From positions 6,076,001 through 6,140,000 of the forward strand of contig JAOVFP010000006.1 of assembly GCA_025738555.1 (NCBI GenBank): DNA of 64,000 bases. The letters run 5' to 3'. The notes beneath the pieces are model-generated. The model did no database searches. It saw nothing but the letters and a program-made list of their open reading frames with translations, and was not told where the DNA came from. Source of the stretch: Cyathus striatus. Lineage: Eukaryota; Basidiomycota; Agaricomycetes; Agaricales; Nidulariaceae. Positions 58,952 to 64,000 of the stretch are shown piece after piece (the first letter of the stretch is position 1; each line of letters begins with the position of its first letter). The position numbers and the translations under genes were made by a program.

Positions 58952-59290
58952 CCGGTCAAACTGGTTGAGTTTGAAACTAGTGTTCCTTACGCGCCTTCAA
59001 GCTTCAACACCAAGAGGTGGCAGATCCACCGATCTTGGAACGTAGGGTCTTTGCAACAACCCTGATTTGATGTGATTTCGGATGATTCCGAGCTCCGGCA
59101 GTCTAACGGCATTATCTTCAGATCAGCTTAGATAATGTAGTCGGCAGGTCGGCATACCCACCTAAACTTTCGTAAGTAGATGAGTTGTGTTCGGCGTTGG
59201 TTGATGAAAGCAATTGCAATTCATTTGCCATTGGTACTTTTCTCTTTTATCCAAGCAACTAATGTATTTACATTCTTTGTACCATATAAA
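58952..59290. other. 3' flank of the minus-strand gene; nothing else recognised
   Basis: No open frame of note. It probably includes the 3' untranslated region of the gene ending at 59294. Confidence 0.35.
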
Positions 59291-59293
59291 ATT

Positions 59294-62200
59294 TCATGTA
59301 ATAAAAGGGTCATCTGTTGCGAGTGACAAAGATGAGTGAGAAGTTTGAAAATTGTTATTAGTTGAAATACCAGCTTGTACAAGCGGTGGATAAGTGTTGC
59401 ATTCTGATTTGTTATTATTAGCAGCCGTATCAATGGGGTATTCTAGGCGAGGAATTGACCCGCGTTCATGATGTCCTAAATTTGAGGTGCGGTGTGCACG
59501 TTGCAGGGATTCTGCCTGTAAGATGCGAGTGCTTGAGTTCTGATAGCTGTATGATCGCCTCGAGTCGTTATGGGTTAAATATACAGGGGTATTACCAATG
59601 TAATCATTTGGAACACCAAGTTTCTGTTGCTCTTCTATTGAAATTCGAAGTGAGAGGCGATATTGTTCCTCATTGGCTAGAATATCTTCCCAATGTGGAT
59701 GTCGTTCCACCAGATGTCGAAGCATGTTATAACTCCAATGTACATCATTACATCGAGGTATTTTGCAAACCTCAGGTACATTTGTGCATGGATTCGCCTT
59801 CGACATCTTGGCTGTTGCAGATACTACAAAAGCATAAGCATACTTACATGTTGAAATAACTTTGTTGCTGTGGATACGAACATGGCATGCACCATTTAGC
59901 ATTGACTGCCCACAAAAACCACATGGGTATTCAGTTGAAACCTTATAAAAGATTATAAATGAATATATTTCATAAAAATAGAGCAACTCACCGATCCAGT
60001 ATGAGCTGTATTCTCAGGAGCTCCAAGAATAGTATGGAGAATATGTACTCCTATATGGCACTGTCATCCTTTAGGTTTGACTGGAGCATCACAGATATTG
60101 CAAGGGTGATATCCGCTTTCCAATGGTTTAACAGTTGTTGTGTAGTAAGCAGGTGAGTATGGAAATATTCCATCTCGAACAGAGCCTGTAACAGTGATTT
60201 TGGCACAGGTGTGCAGCTCGTCTTCTTGTACACGCTGTATTAGTTCATTTTGAGCCTTTTCTAACTGAATATTATCTATAAGCCATGTCGTATCGAGTTT
60301 TTCTAGCTTGCATGCTTCAAAATCAGAGTAGCCAGAGGCAAGAAGATGCTCCATTATAGTATCCGTATCAATATGCTGTGACTCCTTGTTACTAAATGGA
60401 TAAACAAGTTGACCATTCACCGAGAAGTTCAAATTTGCTAAACCGACAGTTGAAGCATTGCGTTGTGTTTTTGTTGGTTTATCTAGGCTTACAAATGCTG
60501 ATGTCCAGACCCAAAAAAATTTGGGAGATTCCTCAGAGTTAAAAGACGAGCAGGAGAATGGAATCAACTCGAGAATTTGGCCTGTGACATCATATGATGA
60601 ATTTTTGAGACATATCTCGTCAATTGGTGCTGAGCCAGTAAATTGTGAAGAAGACTTGATGGATGTACATTGCATAACAGCCAATGATACACCTTTCCGG
60701 TCTGTTGACAACAATGTAGCAAATAGTGAGCCCAAGATAAGAAGCTGATTGCTGGGAGTAGTTTCACATAGCTTCAAATTAGTGACAGTATCACTCTGAC
60801 CACCAATTGATGACCCAAAGCTTCGTACATGAATAAGACGATCATGGCTCTTGTGGTATCCAAACTCTGTGTTAGGATCCAAGATAATGCGCACAATTGA
60901 CATCTTATGCACTTTCTTCCCATTTGGAAGTGTAATCCATGGATCCCCGCTATTAGCAGCTCTGCGAATAAATGCTTCCCACTCGCGTTTTAGAGCAGTT
61001 TCACCATCAAAACTTCGAAATTCAAAACTCTGTGTCTGGAAATTATCTTGATCCAATGCTACATTCAGATGTTAATTTAATCGAGTTAAAAATATTAATA
61101 TTTTTCGCACCAAGTGAGTTGTCAACTTCATTCGAGATTCCAGGGTATTTCCCACCCAAAGGACGCAGAAGATCTATCCCTCTTGTCCTCCAATTATGAA
61201 AGTAGGATTTAAAATCGATTGGAGAACCACGCTTTATGTGATTTTTGAGAACTGTTGTCGCCTGTGCAAGACCATCATGCCAACATTGGAAAATATTGCA
61301 TGTTCCTGCACGGAGGTCACCTTGCCATTGGTTAGGTGAAAGGTGGTCTACATCCCTACCACGCTTCATCATTAATCGACATGGTTTACGTTCCCATTCA
61401 GGATATTGTTCAAATATATGATGAAGTCGAGTTGCTGAGGCAGCATGGTGACAAAATTCATCAGGAGCAACATTTGGTGAATGTCCACCAATCATTCGCA
61501 CACAGCCAAATAGAATTTCGAGTATACCCGTTCCAATCAAGCATAAAAATACGGGATGCTGTGGATCAAGCTCTTTGGTATGTGCCACAATGTTAATGGA
61601 GTTTCGTACAAAGCACTGAAGGTCACCATAAAGATGTGCCTTCATGAATGCAGTGCTATTCTCAATGAATGTACTGCCCAGAATAAAGGCAAACTTCGCA
61701 ATACTAGTAACCTGTTGAGAAATAGACCAGTCTGTGCTGATAAATGGTGTTACAAGAGCATCGAGCATCTCTCCCAGAATGCACAAAGCATGGTAAGTTC
61801 GATACTCTGTAGGCTCCAATTCGTCTAGTTCAAGGTGTCGAATTTCGGAGACCAGTAAAAGAAGTCGTATAGCTCGCGGAACATCCTGTGCATCCTTCGG
61901 ACTCAGAAGTATATCAAGCTCTTCAGAATTTAGTAGCAAGTGAATTGGAAATTCAGAGAAATCAACATGTGTAAGCTTCAAAAGCCATTTTGTGAGAATA
62001 CTCTTGTTCAGGAGGGTACCATTTATTATAAACCCTTCAGATGAACATATATGTTTCGCAAATCCTAGTGGTTTTAAGTTAGATGTAGAAAAAAGTCAAA
62101 GATGAAATAAATCACGTTTCAGTAGGTGCTTGTAGTCAAAATCCTGTGTTTCAAAGTGCGAGCCCATCCATAAATTAAAGCCTATCAAGAAACCAAGATG

Positions 62201-64000
62201 CTGAAAAAGTGGGTCACTTGGAACTAGCTCGCGAACCATACAATGCAAATATAGTGCAGGACGACGCTTAGGCTCCCCATCAGAAGATATGGACAATATG
62301 TCGGAAAAATCGAGATCGCTATATTTGTCCAGACATGGCCATATCAGGCCAGATAAGGCCATCAGCCGTTTGGGGGGTCTACATGGCTCAAGAATCAACT
62401 AATAGTAGATTATCGCGCTGATTGCTACTGATATGCATTATATTTATTGATACAGCCAATCACCATTGATAGTTGACATCAGTAGGATCGAATTTATCAC
62501 ACCTGGCAACTCTGACGAGTGCTGATATGGGTCTGCAAACTAATAAACATTATTACCATTTTTACTAAATATGTTTTTGAGTTTGGAAAGGCATAAAGGA
62601 TTAAGTTTAAGCCATATATTTAATTTGAACGTCCTATTGATGCCATAATTTACCATACATCTAGCAGTACAAATTACTAATAAATACTACTCCCACAGGC
62701 TATTCTACATTGTGTGCACTAAATAGCTAATCTACACTATTTTCACCTACCATGGACTCTGCTAACTATGTCATTTGTATATAGAAATTTGTACGCACCA
62801 GCTCACAATCATGAATACTACATAAGTACCTACCTTTTCATAGCTGGGTGGGAGAAGTTGAAATATGGGGGATGGAAAGGGAATACAATGTGGAAGATAT
62901 TGTGAGTGGATGGGCAAGAGCTATGGACAGCTCCCAGTACGGCCTTGAGGTACGATACGAATTGAAAGTGGGGATATACAAAGCAGAATCGAATGTGCAT
63001 TCGCAGAGCGTACAAGCGACAGTTTAAATAGATTTGGTAACAAATGGCCCGTATGTATGGATATTACTGTAAGTAGGTGACAGTAAGAATGTAGCGTGTA
63101 ACGGTAATGAAAAACACATGTTTTGAAAACGCAGGCCCTACAATATGGCTCCGTATTCTTATTGTTTGCCTTTCCATTCAGTTAAGAGTGGGGCGCCTAC
63201 CGTCAACGTCGGGAATTGAAATTCTGTAACTCCATCTCGCAACCAGACTCCAGACTCCAACGAGTCGCTTTCGCACGCTCAAGTTTGGAGTCAATCAGGA
63301 GTGGAATCTGTTGTGAGAGTGGAAAAGTGCTTCTGCCCAGTACTGTAGCTATGATTGAGTACAGAAAGTATCATAAAAATTTACTACTACCATAGCTCTA
63401 GTTATAATTGACCATATTATTATGACTTATGCAAACTTAACTTAAATCTACACAACTTGATACCACACTGACGTGACAACAGGCAAATTTAACGAGAACA
63501 TATTATGAGGGACATAGTACAATCAGCAGTTTATGTGCTAAGTCGGTGCAGCTGACATATACATATCAGGTTAATATCAGGAGTTGATAGCATGTGGTAT
63601 GTGTTTACAGCGCTTGATAAAAGCCAAATAAAAGCTTGATAACTCATCTGATATGACCACTAGAGAAACCTGACCAATACCAATTTGTTCCCATATGGCC
63701 ATCAGCAACGTCAGCACCTTATATGCTAATTTCGATTTTTCCGACATATTGGCCCATGTTGAGCTTCCCCACACGGAAGTATTCTGTAAGCCTGTCGGAC
63801 TTTTTCAATTATCAATGCAGTGTCCAAAAAATTCCCCTGTTTACATGTTGGAAGAATAAGAACGGGTTTGGCATTATAGTCTGCCTGATCATTGTGGCCC
63901 AATGCTATCACCAATATTTCTTGTGCAACATGAACATTTTTAGCTCAAACAGCCTCTGCAACAGCTTGTGCTGTTTCAATACTAAGCCCCATCTTTGTGC
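59294..64000 (-). pseudogene. Large transposon-type Agaricomycete protein with C-terminal zinc-binding clusters; two TGA stops and an insertion; 5' end beyond window
   Basis: Exons, right to left: from beyond 64000 to about 63752, [insertion], about 62293-62116, 62064-61111, 61058-59992, 59941-59294. The introns of 51, 52 and 50 bp (GTGATT, GTGCGA and GTGAGT donors) fit in phase. Order of landmarks: VIALGHNDQADYNAKPVLIL and PTCK; SSDGEPKRRPALY; DFDYKHLLKR then GFIING; DAQDVPRAIRLLL; GILEILFGCVRMIGGHSPN; a VDHLSPNQWQGD segment; FQTQSFEFRSFDGE; then Cys/His clusters (CNICDAPV, CGFCGQS, PCTNVPEVC, WSYNMLRHLVERH). I recall this architecture from a multicopy Agaricomycete family. The LE.LFG.VR..GG...N motif faintly recalls the C-terminal catalytic region of P-element/THAP9 transposases, but that is only inference. 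TGA at 60064-60066 and at 63945-63947 interrupt the frame. Confidence 0.7.
62294..63751. mobile_element. ~1.46-kb inverted-repeat insertion inside the minus-strand gene
   Basis: CAATATGTCGGAAAAATCGA at 62294-62313 recurs as an exact inverted copy at 63732-63751. Weaker inverse similarity follows, including ATGGCCATAT at about 62336 and 63697. The coding sense of the gene breaks off just outside the right copy (reading ...GEAQHG) and resumes just outside the left copy (SISSDGEPKRR). The target duplication cannot be fixed from this copy alone. No transposase is seen inside. Confidence 0.6.

Noticed and set aside
59455..59859. 134-codon plus frame
   Set aside because: Antisense shadow of the zinc-cluster exon of the minus-strand gene.
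62320..62398. N-terminal extension of the frame at 62096-62398 as coding exon
   Set aside because: This part lies inside the inverted-repeat insertion; the conserved sense begins only at SISSDGE.
60064..63947. TGA read as an amino acid (recoded genetic code or selenocysteine)
   Set aside because: No selenocysteine-insertion structure sought or seen, normal stops elsewhere, and decay by CpG mutation is a simpler explanation.

Overview
The window looks like a transposon-rich, gene-poor stretch of a nuclear genome from a basidiomycete fungus, most likely an Agaricomycete. The evidence is introns of about 50-60 bp with GT...AG borders, an F-box/LRR-type gene, a decayed NACHT-type NLR, and protein families that are strongly expanded in Agaricomycetes. 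I saw no convincing rRNA or tRNA gene and no CRISPR array. Most of the sequence is mobile elements nested inside older repeats, and several insertions can be defined by comparison with an empty copy elsewhere in the window.

Layout. 0.5-0.9 kb: a 359-bp hAT-type MITE. 6.9-8.1 kb: a five-exon hypothetical gene, the only gene here that looks intact. 8.4-12.7, 18.7-20.0, 20.0-27.6, 46.0-49.9, 52.5-56.6 and 57.4-58.9 kb (plus a diverged piece near 2 kb): copies of one long dispersed repeat, labelled family R here. They carry faint coding remnants and are themselves split by younger insertions: a TA-flanked MITE, a 2.2-kb element with 190-bp inverted repeats, a 3.4-kb hAT-like element and a 3.4-kb TA-flanked element. 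15.0-16.3 kb: an F-box gene with one in-frame TGA. 17.4-18.7 kb: a TA-flanked transposon remnant with the 3' part of a DDE transposase gene. 31.0-33.8 kb: a second hAT-like copy, carrying a 985-bp Mutator-like insertion.

33.7-43.8 kb is the most informative region. A minus-strand ten-exon DDE transposase gene has lost its 3' end at a junction with the hAT-like repeat, and a complete 6.8-kb Ty3/gypsy chromovirus sits antisense inside its intron 2. The retroelement has identical-length LTRs, a 5-bp target duplication, gag with a zinc knuckle, pol with a C-terminal chromodomain, a possible extra 5' ORF and a 50-residue membrane ORF between pol and the 3' LTR. An 11-nt primer site is complementary to its own LTR just downstream of a TATA box, which points to Tf1/sushi-type self-priming.

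44.8-45.9 kb: another TA-flanked element. 50.3-51.2 kb: a perfect 26-bp snapback hairpin and an NLR pseudogene. 59.3-64.0 kb: a large minus-strand, multi-exon, transposon-type gene with zinc-binding C-terminal clusters, running off the right edge, broken by two in-frame TGA codons and a 1.46-kb inverted-repeat insertion.

A theme across the window is CpG decay. All five LTR differences lie at four CpG sites, and the six single-codon interruptions I found in otherwise good coding frames are all TGA. At least three stand where the neighbouring frame or family favours arginine, as expected of CGA to TGA change. This fits cytosine methylation followed by deamination, or a RIP-like process, acting on repeats.
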